Shown: positions 12,153 to 23,889, counted from the stretch's first letter. The stretch is 64,000 nucleotides of DNA from Plantago major (GCA_026545765.1 JAIFAC010000233.1:62001-126000), one strand, 5' to 3'. Made by a program: numbers and translations. The notes: generated by a model not told the origin, from the sequence alone.

Positions 12153-12855
12153 TCTAAATAAACTATGGATAAGCAACGACCTTTCATGTTAGATTGTAAT
12201 CCTATTTCAAAATATAAGAGAGTGTTTGGCAAGCGAACAAAATCGCGTAAACCTGGTTAAAAACACTAAGAACATGTATCTTAATTCGGTTTTCTTGATT
12301 TTAATCGCTATCCAAATATCCTATAGATGATCAATTACATCGACACTCCCTACTGGATGCACACTCATTAGCTAGATTTCCGATATATAAACAATTATAT
12401 ATACGTAAGACCTATCAAGTAACTTATGAATTACACTCGGCTCCCTCGAGCTCTGACTAACCCTCCAAAACTAAAGTAAAATAAATAAAATGTCCTATAA
12501 ATTTATTAATTGAAACATTTTAAATACTCATTTTAAAATTTTTAAAAAGGTTTCTTCTCCGACAATCATGGTTGTGTAACAGTTGCGACAAAACTCCTGA
12601 AATTGGAGCTTCATTTAGTGACCGGAGTAACAAATGCGATAACTGGATAATAACATTTTTGTTTACTAGGTTTTATTTTATTATCATTTACGAAAACGGA
12701 AAATTAGAGATAAAAAATCGGTGATCCATGAAAACAAAATGAAAATTAATGGAAACGGAGTTGTCTCAACACTCTTCGATCAATTATAAGTTGGTCGACG
12801 TACGGTTTGAATTTTGAGCCTCGTCGTGATCGTTATTATTAGGGTGGTGAGTGAA
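12153..12855. other. Upstream region of B3 gene 1
   Basis: AT-rich and largely matched by 47890-48355 in the duplicate. No gene seen. Probably holds distal promoter sequence of the B3 gene at 13450. Confidence 0.5.
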
Positions 12856-12890
12856 AACCCTAGGCCCTAGCCAGCCTAGTACTATAAATA
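12856..12890 (+). promoter_or_regulatory. Core promoter of B3 gene 1: AAACCCTA box and TATA box
   Basis: An AAACCCTA telo-box-like motif lies at 12856-12863 and a TATAAATA TATA box at 12883-12890. Transcription would be expected to start about 30 bases later, near 12915-12920. The TATA box and flanks are kept in the duplicated copy near 48380-48390, which supports their use. Confidence 0.6.
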
Positions 12891-12914
12891 TAGAAGCCTT
12901 GCTCATAGAAATCA

Positions 12915-13449
12915 TCAGCAGCCAAAGGAGACATATACTCTAGAGCGGCGAGAAGAAGAAGGTCTTGTTCTTTCCTCTTCTTCTCTTCATTTTCTTATTC
13001 TTCTATCAAAGCTCAATTTCGATTCTGTATCTCAGATATTTGTTCTGCATGTATTTAGATTTTTCTTGCCGAATTTAGAAGGTCTTCTTCTTTTCCTCCT
13101 CATTTTCTTTATTCTTCTATCGAGCTCAATTTAGATTCATGTATCATTTGAATTTTGCTTGCTGGTTTGAAGATCGATCCGCTTATATATACATCATTTA
13201 ATTTGTTCTCCTTGTTTGCAGGTTTATATCAAATCATCCATTCCATTTCCATCCTTGTTTTGAAATCGATCGATCGGTAACTTTCCTTTCCGAATCTTAT
13301 CCTGTTTTCTTATTTTGTTAAGTTGAATTACAATCTTGTTTGTCGGTTTTGAGGATCAACGTTTGTGATCCATTTATGCAGATCTTTCTATATAAATCTC
13401 GATCTATCTATCCTTGTCTGAAAATTGCTACTTTTCGATCGACAGGAAA
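12915..13449 (+). other. 5' leader of B3 gene 1 with a tandem CT-rich repeat and probable intron(s)
   Basis: The leader holds two imperfect copies (about 12960-13077 and 13078-13160) of a ~120-bp block containing GGTCTTGTTCTTTCCTCTTC and ATTCTTCTATC..GCTCAATTT. A splice acceptor CAG sits at 13442-13444 just before the start codon, so at least one leader intron is likely. The duplicate at 48470-48550 has only one copy of the block. Confidence 0.5.
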
Positions 13450-15999
13450 ATGTTGGAATCTCGTTTCCCAAGCTTCTATAGGTTTTTCAATGCCGATACA
13501 TGCACAAACGAACTGGTAGATCTAATTTCTCTCTACAACTAGCTAGCTCGATCGGTCTTATTTAATTAATTATGATAATTAATATTGAGATCTTAATTGC
13601 TGTCTTGTTAATTGAGATTTTGATATATGTTAGACGTCAGGTGTTGGTAATTGATGACAATTCTTCATGATCCCATGTTTTGCTAAACCCTAAAAGATTT
13701 TTTAAAATATAACTATATTGTATCAATTAGTTTCAAGTGAATTCTTTTATCTGATTTAGTATTCAAAAAGCTAAGAGGTAACTAAAACGATTTGATGACC
13801 TAAAGCAAATTTCGAAACATTGAATTTGTCTGCCATTGAATCATTCTCCTTCTACTATATATTTATTTGATTCCAGTTTCGAGATTGTAGTAAAATTCTA
13901 TGGTCAAATTCTCACAATCATTCAATTTACACTAACGTTGTCTTTCATGTAACTTGTAAGAAATAGTCTTTCACGAGACTTGCTCTATTTGCTATTAGTC
14001 TTTAGTTTTTCTTGAGTTTTTTTATAACCAAGATCTAGTTTTGTACTTGGTAAAAAAAACTAGAATAAGAAACACAAAATGGACTAATAAAATTTTCAAT
14101 TCTGAAAACTTAAATGGTGAATAAATAGTAAAATTTGTTCTGTAAAAAACTTCTCATTCGGTCAGTAATATTGGATCCGTATATTATTTCTAAAATATAT
14201 GGCTATTTTAAACAAAATTATATAAAAATGCCTTAAGCTATGCACTTGAATGAATACTGTTTTTTTACGATTTTTGTCATATATTATAAGAGCAATATGC
14301 GGATCCAACGTGGACAAAGTTAACCGAATGAGAAGCTTCTTGGAGAAGGCACGGACTAATAGAAATTCTCAATTCTGAAAACAAAAATGGTGAATAAACC
14401 GTAAAATCCATTCTATCAAAAACTTCTCATTCGGTGAGTAATGTTGGAAGTTGGATCTGTATATTATTTCTAAAATATATGGCTATTTTAAACAAAATTA
14501 TATAAAAATGCCTTAAGCTATGCACTTTAATGAGTACTTTTGTTTTACGATTTTTGTCATATATTATAAGAGCAATATGCGGATCCAACGTGAACAAAGT
14601 TAATCGAATGAGAAGCTTCTTGGAGAAGGCATGGAGTAATAACATGCATCGTGCAAACAAAAATTATTTATAAGATGATAAAATTTGAAGATGTCCCGAC
14701 CCGCAAACTTCTTCCATCTGTTTAGGTAAACATTAGATCGTGCTAATTATGGAATGGGATTATAGATATATAATTAGTTGACCTAGTCCTTATAATATTG
14801 CAAGAAGTAGGCATGTGAATAATATATTTCACTCCCCTTTCCTGCGAGCAGTGAACTTCACATTTCCATCTATTACTTGGGGCCTGTGGGGTAAATAGTA
14901 TGGGTATATAATGGATTAAGTTGAAAATATTGGGGCCTAGCAGCTCGAGCCGACTCTCAAAGGATGATGTGATTAACATGTATAATATCTTCCGACTTGT
15001 GTTGTGCAACATTATTTTTCTAGTTGGTCTATCTTATCTTATTTATGAATCCTTCAACTTATTTACTTTGTAACATTTTTGGAAATTTGAAACGTCAGGA
15101 TTCATCTGCTAATTCATAATATTTGTTTTAATTTGATAGAAATTTCCTCCGCACATCCAACTTGCTTTACCGAAGTCCGTAAACATTCAGGACATGTACG
15201 GTAACATCTGGCCAGTTTATGCTAGAAAAGTTGGAGGTGACTGGTACTTCTTGAATGGTTGGGAAGCCTTTGTAAATGATAATTCTCTGGAAAAGTATGA
15301 TATGCTACGATTTCAGTACACCAGGGAAGGATTATTTGATGTCAAGATATATGGATTGAATGGATGCGACAAAGAAGGCGTTGGGGGCAAAAGGCCAGGT
15401 GAAGGAGCACCAGATTTGAATGATGGTACATTCCACTTCACCATTCTTTAAATTTACCTTTATTAGAGGCTCTAATTTAATTTTTATGCCCATCTACTAC
15501 TACTACTACTACCACCACTACCACTACTTAATGCTATTATATTATTCAGATATGGGCGAACAACCCAAACAACGTAAAAGACTTGATTGGTTGGGTGGGG
15601 ATCTTTTTGATGATGGATCAATTCGCCGGCCTGAAGGCAGATATTGTGTGACAAAGTTCAATCGTAATAGGTTGAACGAATGGGTATGTTATTGGATGGC
15701 ATTATGGAAATTTTTATATATAAACTGCAAGTTGTGCTGATTTACATTTTATGCTGCAGCATGTCCCTCAAGGTTTGCTGGCGGATCGAAGATTTGCACT
15801 TCCATCAAAGTTGAAGCTACATGATCCAGAAGGCCGCACCTTCATCTCCAGATACCGCCAATGGAAAGATGTAAGGACAAGATACGTTGGAGGATGGAAC
15901 AAGTTGCGAAGATTAAATGGTCTCACTCCAGATGACATTTGCATCTGTGAGTTTGATCATATGTTTCACCCAAGAAATGTGTATGTTAGGTTTTGTTGA
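13450..15999 (+). CDS. REM-type B3 DNA-binding protein, two B3 domains (241 aa, 4 exons)
   Basis: Exons: 13450-13515, 15140-15425, 15550-15683 and 15760-15999 (TGA). All introns are GT..AG and phases fit. B3 domain 1 (about residues 7-100) starts SFYRFF and continues through KFPPHIQLALPKS, NIWPVYARKVGGDWYFLNGW and the GLFDVKIYG strand. Domain 2 (about 143-241) includes ALPSKLKLHD and the conserved ICICEFDH turn. A charged linker, KQRKRLDWLGGDLFDD, joins them. REM-type B3 proteins are plant nuclear DNA-binding factors, many acting in reproductive development; the target here is unknown. Intron 1 (1.6 kb) contains a 272-bp tandem repeat. The gene faces a paralogue with exons of almost the same length at 17497-20445, and its 5' half is copied in a pseudogene at 48852-55728. 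Start choice: first ATG after the leader splice site, supported by the paralogue's identical MLES start. Confidence 0.88.
14081..14632. repeat. Two-copy tandem repeat (272 and 280 bp) in intron 1 of B3 gene 1
   Basis: Copies at 14081-14352 and 14353-14632 share GGACTAATA..TTCAATTCTGAAAAC, CTAAAATATATGGCTATTTT and GAATGAGAAGCTTCTTGGAG. The duplicate locus carries the same doublet (49495-49772 and 49773-50623), so the tandem event came before the segmental duplication. Confidence 0.85.
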
Positions 16000-17496
16000 A
16001 GAAAAATAATGAATTTTGAAATTTGTTGTAATCATATCGTGAATGAACATGGTAGCTAGATTTTTGTTGTCCTATATATATGCAAGTTGGTAATCTGTAT
16101 CTATTAAATTATTTTTGTTTTTCTGGACGTTGCTTTAATTCGATTATCATTGGGGGGGGGGGGGATTGGAAGAAGGGCACTTTATTTCCCAAGCCCATTT
16201 AAGGCTGATGCCGTCACGAACCAACTAGATATGATGAGACTCTATGAAAAAGAGAGGACTCTTGAGTACCTGCCAAAAGAAGCAAAGAAAAAAAGAAAAC
16301 AGAGGCGTAACAAAAACTCATGAATATTAAAAAATATTTTTAAAAAAGGTTCCGGTGGCCTCAAATCCTACCAGGCGGCCTGTTCTTGCACGGACACGTC
16401 GAGTAGTAGATGATGGTTTCAGTGAAGGTATAAAATAACGTGGTTGATCATCTCCAAGGATCTTCTTCTTCATCAAGATTTGTTGGGTATCTATCAAGAT
16501 CAATAAATGGATTACACTGACAAATTAAAATATAACAACAAATATAAACGAATATGACAAAATATTAAAAAATATTTAAAAAAAAGGTTCTGGTAGCCTC
16601 AAATCCTATAAGGCGGTATGTTCTTGCAGGATTTGAACCTGAAATCCTACATATTTGATAATATTTGAATTTGGGTTTTCGATCAATTTTTTTCGATTTT
16701 TCAGAAATATCATCGAAAATTTAGCTAATTGAACCGTGCTAATAGAATAATCATTAAGGACTATAAATATCAAATTCAAACAATATTTATCTCTTCATAC
16801 TCATGGTCATTGTCATATTCCGGCCAATACTTGTAGTGACCATGATATCTATAAGTAGTTACTTTTGATCCCTATATGAATACGGTAATTTATATTGGTA
16901 TCGAAATTGGCATTTCCAAATTAAATGGGTCACTTACCATATTTATGTGTTGTACAGTACAATACATAAAACGTCATGAGATACTATAACATTATGTATC
17001 ATAGACTAATCGTTGTCGCGACACTATAGATAATGATGCATTAATGTGTCGCACCATATTCATGTGTTGCACGGTACAACACATAAAATATCATAATATA
17101 CTATAACACTTCGTATCATAGACTAATCGTTATCCACGGTATGCCTCTCCGACTAATTATCACAACTTATTGTATCTTCCAACACAAGAAATTAAATACT
17201 ATCAGCATTTCGCATGTATAATTTTTTTTTTTTTAGCAACATGTATAATCTTCAAGTACTTAAATCATGGGAAAACATAATGTGCACTAATGCAAGACCA
17301 AGCGCAATTAATTTGCACTAAGGCAAGACCAAGCGCAATTAATGTGTACTAATGCGCCAAAGTAGAAATATAAAAATGAAAAATACAAAATGTAGTCCAA
17401 TAAAAACTTATTTAAGTTGTGAAATAAATGTTGCGAGTGTACGAGATGTCTATAATATCACACCGTTGCAATATGATTACTATATATACTTACGAG
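16000..17496. other. Interval between the convergent B3 genes
   Basis: Holds the 3' UTRs of both B3 genes and repeats. A GGTTCYGGTRGCCTCAAATCC block occurs at about 16348 and 16585. A ~121-bp tandem doublet lies at about 16935-17145 (CATATTYATGTGTTG..ATCATAGACTAATCGTT). Short repeats of GCAAGACCAAGCGCAATTAA lie at 17295-17345. A G12 run sits at 16153-16164. No further gene seen. Confidence 0.55.
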
Positions 17497-20445
17497 CTAG
17501 CTAGGTTCTTCTTTGAGAAAGCTGACATTTATGCGTGTTGGTTTAGTTTCATGATCGAACTCGCAGATGCATATATCATCCTTCTTGATATCATTGTCTT
17601 TCAGCAGCCGCCTCCATCCTCCTTTGTAGAAGGACCTTGCATTGTACCACTGACTGAACTTGGTTTCGTAAGTACGACCAGCCGAATCAACCAACGTCAG
17701 CCTTGATGGGAGTGCGATATTTTTGTCATCTAGCAATGCTTTAGGGATATACTGCAATACATAGATGATGTTAATGTGACTTTAGAGATATACTGCAATA
17801 CATATGCACGGTTTATGAAACACTTGGGTGAAACCATTGATCTCACACCTCACTATAGCAGTGGAATCCAGTATGTAGAGTGATGGAGTGACATCAATGA
17901 TCCCGCCCCATGATCAACTTTTCCCACATAATTAACAACAACCCACAGGAAGAATGATAACTTACAAGCTCATTTTTCCTCTTAGCACCAAATTTTCTCA
18001 CAAAATAGAGACCTTTAGGCCTGGGAATTTGGTCAAAAATATCCCCACCGAGCCAATGAACTCTTTTTCTCTTGTGTCTTGGTTGTTCAATGTTATCTGA
18101 ATCATGTAATTGCATAACAATTATAAAATCTCATAAAAATCAACACATGGCCTTTGTAAAAATAAAAGAACAATGAAGTGGAAAGTACCTGGTACCAGAT
18201 CGGGTGTTATAACATCTTGCTTCTTATGTCCAACACCTTTCTTATCGCAACCCGACAGTCCATACAATTTCACGTCAAAGAGCCCCTCACGGGTATACTG
18301 AAACCTTAGCATATCATGCTTGGTAAGTGAATTGTCCTTCACAAACGTTTCCCAACCATCTAGGAAGAACCAAGATCCGCCAACTCTTCTAGCGTTAACT
18401 GGCCAAATGTTAAAGTACATGTCTTGAATGTTTATTGACTTGGGTAAGTCAAGTTGGAAATGTGGTGGAAGTTCCTATTGCCAAAAACAAATAAATTTTT
18501 ATTAAATTCTTGTAAAAGTCATGTTTTATCGAACATGGAAAAATTATAGCTCTACCACCTACGAGTTTGGCACATACATTGATTATAATTGTTTATCGGG
18601 TTATGGAAATATAAATACTAGAGTGTTTAGTATAGAGTTAAAATCTTGAGTTAATGAAAATTTTCTAAATAAAAATACTATCAACCTGTTTGGTATACCA
18701 CTAAGAAGCACTATTCATCCGTTAAATTGTTTCAGGGTATTTGTTTTGTATCTTCTACAGTAAAAAAATTAATTTAATTTTTTCTCCGCTAAACAATCAT
18801 CATTATCTTTCTACACTACTCTTTACTTTTTTCAATCAAACTAACAATCTTAAATCAATCAAACAACATTTAAACCAATCAAATACCTTTCAAAAATATC
18901 AAACACATCACTTCCTTCTTACACACGTCACTTTATTTTTACACACTACATAACAACCCTATAAACCTATAAATTTTTAACTCTATTTCAAACACCATGT
19001 TTTATAAATCATTTTTAACTCATTTACTATTCACCAACTAAATCTTTTCATTAGCTCACTTTTTTAACTCTATATCAAACATTCAGTATATATCATCATT
19101 TTGCATAATCTTCAGGTTAAATCATGCGAACACAGAATATGCAATAAAAGATAATACAATTAGTGTGCAATTACAATTTCTGAACATCTAGCGCAATTAA
19201 TGTGCAATTACAATTTTGGACATCTAGCGCAACTAATGTGCAATAAATACAATTTATGGTCATCTAAAGTTTTTTTTTTGTCCTTCAAATCAAAATTTGC
19301 ATCTTTCCCCTCTCAGGAAACTATTAGAACATGATAGCATGTATTGGCACGTAGTTACAAACGATGAAGAAGTAAGGCTCTGTTCTTTTCGTCTGAACTG
19401 AACTAAACTGAACTGAACTGAAATTAATGAGTTTTCAGATGAAGAGAACAAAGCCTAAATGACGGTAATTAAGTGATATTGTTGTTTCTAGCCTTTTTAC
19501 TAGTTGAATTAGGTTTTGGATTATTGTGACTTGACAGTTTTAATTTAATTGGAGAAGGAAGATTTTTAATGACGAATTTGATTTCGTTGGGCTTTGAATT
19601 TAATTGGAGAATGTAAATTGATTTTTTTTTATTTTTTATGATGAACTGATTTTGTTGGGATTTAATTAGGGCTTGGAATTCAATTGAAAAGGACAGATTG
19701 ATTTTTGTAATTAAATTCTACGTTATATAAATTAGTCCAATTTAACTTAAATTAAGTACTCAATTGCACAACTCTGGTATTTGTTAATTGTACTCAATTG
19801 CACAACTCCGATAGTTGTCCACTTTATATGTATATACGGTAATATGTCATACGTATCTGCACGTACGACATCTTTTCTTGAATGGAATTTTCTTCTCTAG
19901 CTATTTTTTAAAAGCGAGAGCTGGAACATCTTTAAAATGGAGATCTTCTATGAGATCTATGTTTCCAAAGCTTGGACTCCTTGGAAACTCCCGAAGAAAA
20001 TAAAACATATGTTATGCCTAGAGCTTCCGATCCATGAAAACTTTATACTCATATTTGTTTTCAAAATTTAATTTTTCTTCGGTAATTTTGTGAAATTAGG
20101 TTAGGGTTACAATTATTTTGACAATTAATTTTATCTTCAATTTAGGATTTTAAGGTTGGGGTTTTGTCAATTTGGAGGTCTTTTTATGCTAAGGGGTGTT
20201 TGGAAGATAGAGAAAGATTTCATGATTTTGGACCAAAGTCGAACAAGTTTTTTTTTAATTGAGAATGTAAAATATAACAAGGACAAAAACGAACATTATC
20301 CTGATTTAAGGGGCCGAAGATGCAATCCATCCCATTAATAAATAATGAAAATAGGATAAAGTTGGGAGAGAAATCATACCAACTCGGTTGTACATGTATC
20401 GACCGTGAAAAACCTATAGAACGTTGGGAATTTTGATTCCAACAT
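17497..20445 (-). CDS. REM-type B3 DNA-binding protein, paralogue of the + strand gene (245 aa, 4 exons)
   Basis: Exons on the - strand: 20445-20380, 18474-18189, 18096-17966 and 17751-17497 (TAG). Exons 1 and 2 have exactly the lengths of those in the neighbour (66 and 286 bp), and phases agree. Exon 1 is easy to miss: it lies 1.9 kb upstream and encodes MLESKFPTFYRFF. B3 domain 1 spans about 7-100 (LPPHFQLDLPKS, NIWPVNARRVGGSWFFLDGW, GLFDVKLYG). The linker reads PRHKRKRVHWLGGDIFD. B3 domain 2 spans about 142-245 (ALPSRLTLVD, ICICEFDH). It is likely nuclear and DNA-binding. Intron 1 contains a long-TIR element and a Tourist-like MITE. The pair is tail-to-tail, so overlapping 3' transcripts are possible. 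Confidence 0.85.
18621..19084. mobile_element. Inverted-repeat element (464 bp) in intron 1 of B3 gene 2
   Basis: The first ~48 bases (GAGTGTTTAGTATAGAGTTA..) match the reverse complement of the last ~48 (GAATGTTTGATATAGAGTTA..) with few changes. The interior is AT-rich and non-coding. It looks like a MITE, but no clear target duplication was found, so the superfamily is not assigned. Part of it is shared with the duplicate locus at about 56060-56280. Confidence 0.6.
19376..19455. mobile_element. Tourist-like (PIF/Harbinger) MITE, 80 bp, TAA target duplication
   Basis: An almost palindromic 80-bp unit starts GGCTCTGTTCTTTTCGTCTG and ends with the near reverse complement CAGATGAAGAGAACAAAGCC. 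It is flanked by TAA at 19373-19375 and 19456-19458, the expected Harbinger target. A short ACTGA repeat sits in the centre. It lies in intron 1 of the - strand B3 gene. Confidence 0.7.
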
Positions 20446-20863
20446 GATAAGGATGAGAAATATTACCTGCTATGAAAAAAAAGAGTTTCGATTTAAAAAG
20501 TAAATCTGCCTACATCGAGTAAAAAAAATACAAATATCATATACACTCATAATTAAATTCTAACAGATGAAGAGAAATTGTAATAAAGAAGAAGAAAATG
20601 ACGATTGGATTCTATGAAAACGATGATAAAAAAATACCAATTCCAAAACAAGAATGAATTGAGGATCTTGAGAGTAGATCTACATATATACATGGAGAAC
20701 ATACATATACATTTGAAATCAGACGTTGAATAAGAATTGAACTTTATACAATTAAGAAAACAAAGCGGGGAAATACCTTCTTCTTCGCTAAAATCAGAAA
20801 CGTCCGGTTGAGAAATCAGAAATCATGAATGGGATCGATTCTAATTAGGTCATGAAAGGCTCT

Positions 20864-20871
20864 CTTTTATA
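20864..20871 (-). promoter_or_regulatory. Putative TATA box of B3 gene 2
   Basis: TATAAAAG on the - strand, about 420 bp upstream of the start codon. It is followed by a leader with a splice-donor-like AAGAAG/GTATTT at about 20778, giving the same promoter-leader-intron layout as B3 gene 1. Assigned by position and analogy. Confidence 0.4.
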
Positions 20872-20879
20872 CGTAGGTA

Positions 20880-21240
20880 CATAGAGGGTGATGGGCTGGG
20901 TTTGAGGCCCATATCCAGTGTTTGTTAGGCTTCTACCTACTTCTTACATTTATGTCTAGGTGTGGAATGTGTGTGATTTCTTTGAGGCAATAGATTTACA
21001 TTTATACCATGAAAGGGGATTGTAATCTAGGTCATGCAATATGCTCGCTATTCTGTATTCTCGTAGAAGGTGGTGAGTTGGATTAGAGGCCCAATTTCAG
21101 TGTTTGTTAGGCTCCTTCCCTGTCTTCTTACATTTATGTCCGACTTTAAAATGTGTGTTGATTTATTTGAGCAGGGGTTTTACATTTATTCCATGAAAGA
21201 TGATTATAATATAGGTCATGAAAGATGGTTTCCTCCATAG
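20880..21240. repeat. Two-copy tandem repeat upstream of B3 gene 2 (about 180 bp each)
   Basis: About 20880-21060 and 21061-21240 share GAGGCCCA..CAGTGTTTGTTAGGCT, TTCTTACATTTATGTC and CCATGAAAG blocks in the same order. The repeat abuts the putative TATA box of the - strand B3 gene and could be promoter sequence. Confidence 0.65.
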
Positions 21241-21242
21241 TT

Positions 21243-21396
21243 TCTGCAACGACCCGACCACTTATGGACCAAGACCTGGGCCATTGATCCGGCAAGGTTA
21301 CTCATGACTGGGCCACACACGTTATGTTGGTATGATATTGTCCCCTTTAGGTCAGAGCTCGCAATAATTTACTTTTGGAATCACCAAAAATGCCTC
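21243..21396 (-). repeat. LTR fragment of a small LTR element (left arm, cut by CACTA insertion)
   Basis: Matches 22938-23095 over its length (AACGACCCGACCACTTATG..CATGACTGG..GGCATGATATT). The match stops at 21396, exactly where a CACTA terminus begins; the other copy continues with ATACCATGG. Read as the 3' LTR of a - strand element split by the transposon. The LTR's other end, GTGTGGGATGCTACA, is at 22562-22576. Confidence 0.6.
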
Positions 21397-22500
21397 CACT
21401 ACAAGAAAACTGCCAAATAGTAACAGATTTTAGCGACAGATATTAATAGCGACGAATCGCTAAGGATTAGCGACGAATTATTTTATCTGTCTCTAGTTAG
21501 AGACGAATAGATTATCCGTCGCTAATTAGGTTGACTAAATAATAATAATAATAAAATAGTTGCTAACGACGGATAGATCTATCAGTCGCTGAATTTAGCG
21601 ACGGATAACACCTATCCGTCGCTAAGATGAATTAACAGATCTGCAGCCCAATAAATCAAAGTCCATCAACTTGAAGCCCAACCCAACAACCAAACCCTAA
21701 TATTTAATCATCCTTTTCCTTCGTTTCCTTCTTCACTTTCTTTTACTTCTTCACTTTGCGATCTACGCTCTTCTTCTTCTTCTTCGATCCACCCTTCTTC
21801 TTCTCCGATCCAGCCTTTTTCTTCTTCCAATCGATCATCAACCTCAGTCGACTTCGGCACCACCAGTTTTGGCAAATCCATGACCAGTCATCGCCATTCT
21901 CGTTTGCTGGTAATCACTTTTCCTCTTTTTACAATCACAATCCAAAGTTTTTCAAGCATTTGCCACTCATTATACATGTGAATTTGTGATCTGGGAGTGA
22001 GTTATTCGGTCTTTTATTCTTGTCAAGGTATAAAAAGCAATCTTTATTTCTAGGATCTCTGTTTTTGCTATCATCTGATTTGAGTCACATACCCAATCCG
22101 AGTCAGAAGCAGTGCTCCGATTGAGTTACATACCCAATCGATGTATGTAATAGCTCTGATCGGAGCTGTCGGAGCTTTTTTTAAGTAGGAAGAAGACGAC
22201 GAAGGAGGGAGGAAGAAGAAGAAGATGGAGGAGGAAGAAGTTGACCAAGATTGGAGGCGGTGGAAGGTGGTGGAAGAAGAAGGTTGGAGATGGTGGGTAC
22301 TTAGATTTGAAGAAATGAAAATTTTGGGGTTTGTTTGTGAGAGTTATATTTTGCAATAACGGTTAATTAATGAATTATACAAGTATAAAGAAAAGATAAA
22401 ATAGAGGAAAAAGTTGACTTTTTGACCTACCTATCTGTAATTACATTTTTTTTTTTGTGTTAAAAATGGGTTGATCTGTAATAATTTGAATAGAATGGAC
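21397..22500 (+). mobile_element. CACTA element fragment, 5' end with subterminal repeats
   Basis: Starts with the terminal sequence CACTACAAGAAAAC, followed by an array of TAGCGACGGAT/ATCCGTCGCTA subterminal repeats (about 21434-21630) that would be bound by the element's own TNPA-type protein. A pyrimidine-rich leader-like stretch follows (21715-21830). The first ~240 bp are homologous to 23890-24095. No matching 3' terminus is found before the LTR sequence resumes near 22500, so it is truncated and its right boundary is approximate. Confidence 0.7.
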
Positions 22501-22561
22501 TAAAGTGACAAGAGCCTATACTGCAGGGGTGGTATTTGTAATTTTTCCTTGTTTTTAACTG

Positions 22562-23100
22562 GTGTGGGATGCTACAATCTACCCCTGCTACCTTAAATCC
22601 TCGACGTCCTCGTCGAGCTTTAGAGGGTTGCAATTTGTACCGAGACCAACCATCCTTGCAGGATCCTAGAGGTGGCTCCCACCGCCCATACAATGTCGCT
22701 CTTTTCCCCGCATGACACTTAGTCCCTGCAATTACAATAGTCCCGCTCTTATACCACTACCCCTGCCACCTTAAATCCTCGACGTCCTCGTCGAGCTTTA
22801 GAGGGTTGCAATTTGTACCGAGACCAACCATCCTTGCAGGATCCTAGAGGTAGCTCCCACCGGCTATACAATGTCGCTCTTTTCCCCGCATGACACTTAG
22901 TCCCTGCAATTACAATAGTCCCGCTCTTATACCACTTGTAACGACCCGACCACTTATGCGCCGAGATCCCACCCATCGACCGGCAACATTACTCATGACT
23001 GGCCCTCACACGTCTTGTTGGCATGATATTATCCGCTTTGGGCCGGAGCCCACACGGATCTGCTTTTGGAGTCATCCAAAAGGCCTCATACCATGGTAGA
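22562..23100 (-). mobile_element. Small LTR retrotransposon remnant (TRIM-like) with duplicated internal unit
   Basis: Read on the - strand: LTR ending GGTCGGGTCGTTACA (to 22937), then a primer-binding site TGGTATAAGAGC (22934-22923). This differs at one base from the initiator-tRNA-Met PBS common in plant LTR elements. Then come two near-identical 178-bp internal units (22759-22936 and 22581-22758) and the start of the second LTR, TGTAGCATCCCACACC, at 22576. The internal region has no gag or pol, so it is non-autonomous. The far end of the right LTR is not visible. Confidence 0.65.
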
Positions 23101-23889
23101 GTGATGGTCTACATATATACCATTTATCCCACTCTCAATTATCAAAATTTCACCAAATCTCTCAAAAATTGATAAATATAGCCGGAAACCCTTGGTTATT
23201 CAATGTAGCGTAGACACACGCGCGAAAAATGAGATTGAACGAAGATTCATACTTTTTCAAGTTACAAAGTTACCTGGCCCTATTTCTTTTAAGGATACAA
23301 AAACAAATCTCTTGAAAAACATCAAACATTTGAAAAGATCCATAAAACAGTGATCATCTGAACGAAACAATGGCTATAAAGGTTGACATTGTAAGTCACC
23401 ATATGGTCGTCAGGTCTGTGTTTCTTTTCTGTTTTTATATTTTTATCTTTTTTCACATTGTCATTTAATTTATAACATTAGGTCGTTGGAATATATTAAA
23501 AAAACATGAAGCACCGACCTAACAACTACTGGCGTTGCCCTTAGTAACTATTAATGTTTTAGACTTTTCTTTGAATTTTCTAACTATGAATTCATCTCAT
23601 CTTTTAAATTGAGGGAGATGGCTGAGTGGACGAAAGAGTCTGGTTGCTAAACCATTGTAGTCAACAACCCAGAAGCAATAGCTTATGAGCTTCAAGCTGT
23701 TCACCATATGAATGATGTGGTTTTGTTCAAGAAATATGATTAGCCAAACATTGATTCATTAACCTCTTTACATGTCAACTGTCTGTCAGATGTTCAAACA
23801 AATTAGCAACCTTATACTGTTCTCTCCTTACCAAAAAAAAAAAAAAGGATACTAGCAATTTTTTTGTTGGATAAGATTAAATGGAAAAA
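23101..23889. other. Unassigned sequence in the transposon cluster
   Basis: Probably includes more of the right LTR up to about 23170, then AT-rich DNA. It contains the tRNA-Ser-like fragment at 23613. No gene or further terminus was recognised. Confidence 0.4.
23613..23668 (+). ncRNA. tRNA-Ser(GCU)-like fragment, 3' part missing
   Basis: GGGAGATGGCTGAGTGGACG matches the acceptor/D-arm of plant organellar tRNA-Ser(GCU). TGGTTGCTAAACCA forms a 5-bp anticodon stem with GCT in the loop. The variable and T arms are not recognisable, so this is at best a broken organelle-derived copy. The TGGCTGAGTGG string also fits a pol III A box, so a SINE head is an alternative. Confidence 0.35.

Larger units (their letters stand above)
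10445..15325. repeat. Segmental duplication, copy A (first arm)
   Basis: Diverged direct copy of 47155-55728. Landmarks appear in the same order in both: the CCCAGGGTAATATATTATG start, the B3 promoter with ACTATAAATATAGAAG, the exon with CATGCACAAACGAACTG, the tandem 272-bp intron repeat, and the first half of the B3 exon. Copy A carries a MITE (11320-12143) absent from copy B; copy B lacks 11190-12390 altogether. Copy B carries extra insertions at 49880-50455 and 50766-55169. Confidence 0.85.

Noticed and set aside
16610..16680. tRNA-like B box (GGTTCAAATCC) on the - strand with a small T-arm stem
   Set aside because: No A box, anticodon arm or acceptor pairing at the proper distance; part of a two-copy local repeat.
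21756..21989. 77-codon Phe/Pro-rich frame
   Set aside because: Pyrimidine-rich CACTA leader; no conserved sequence.
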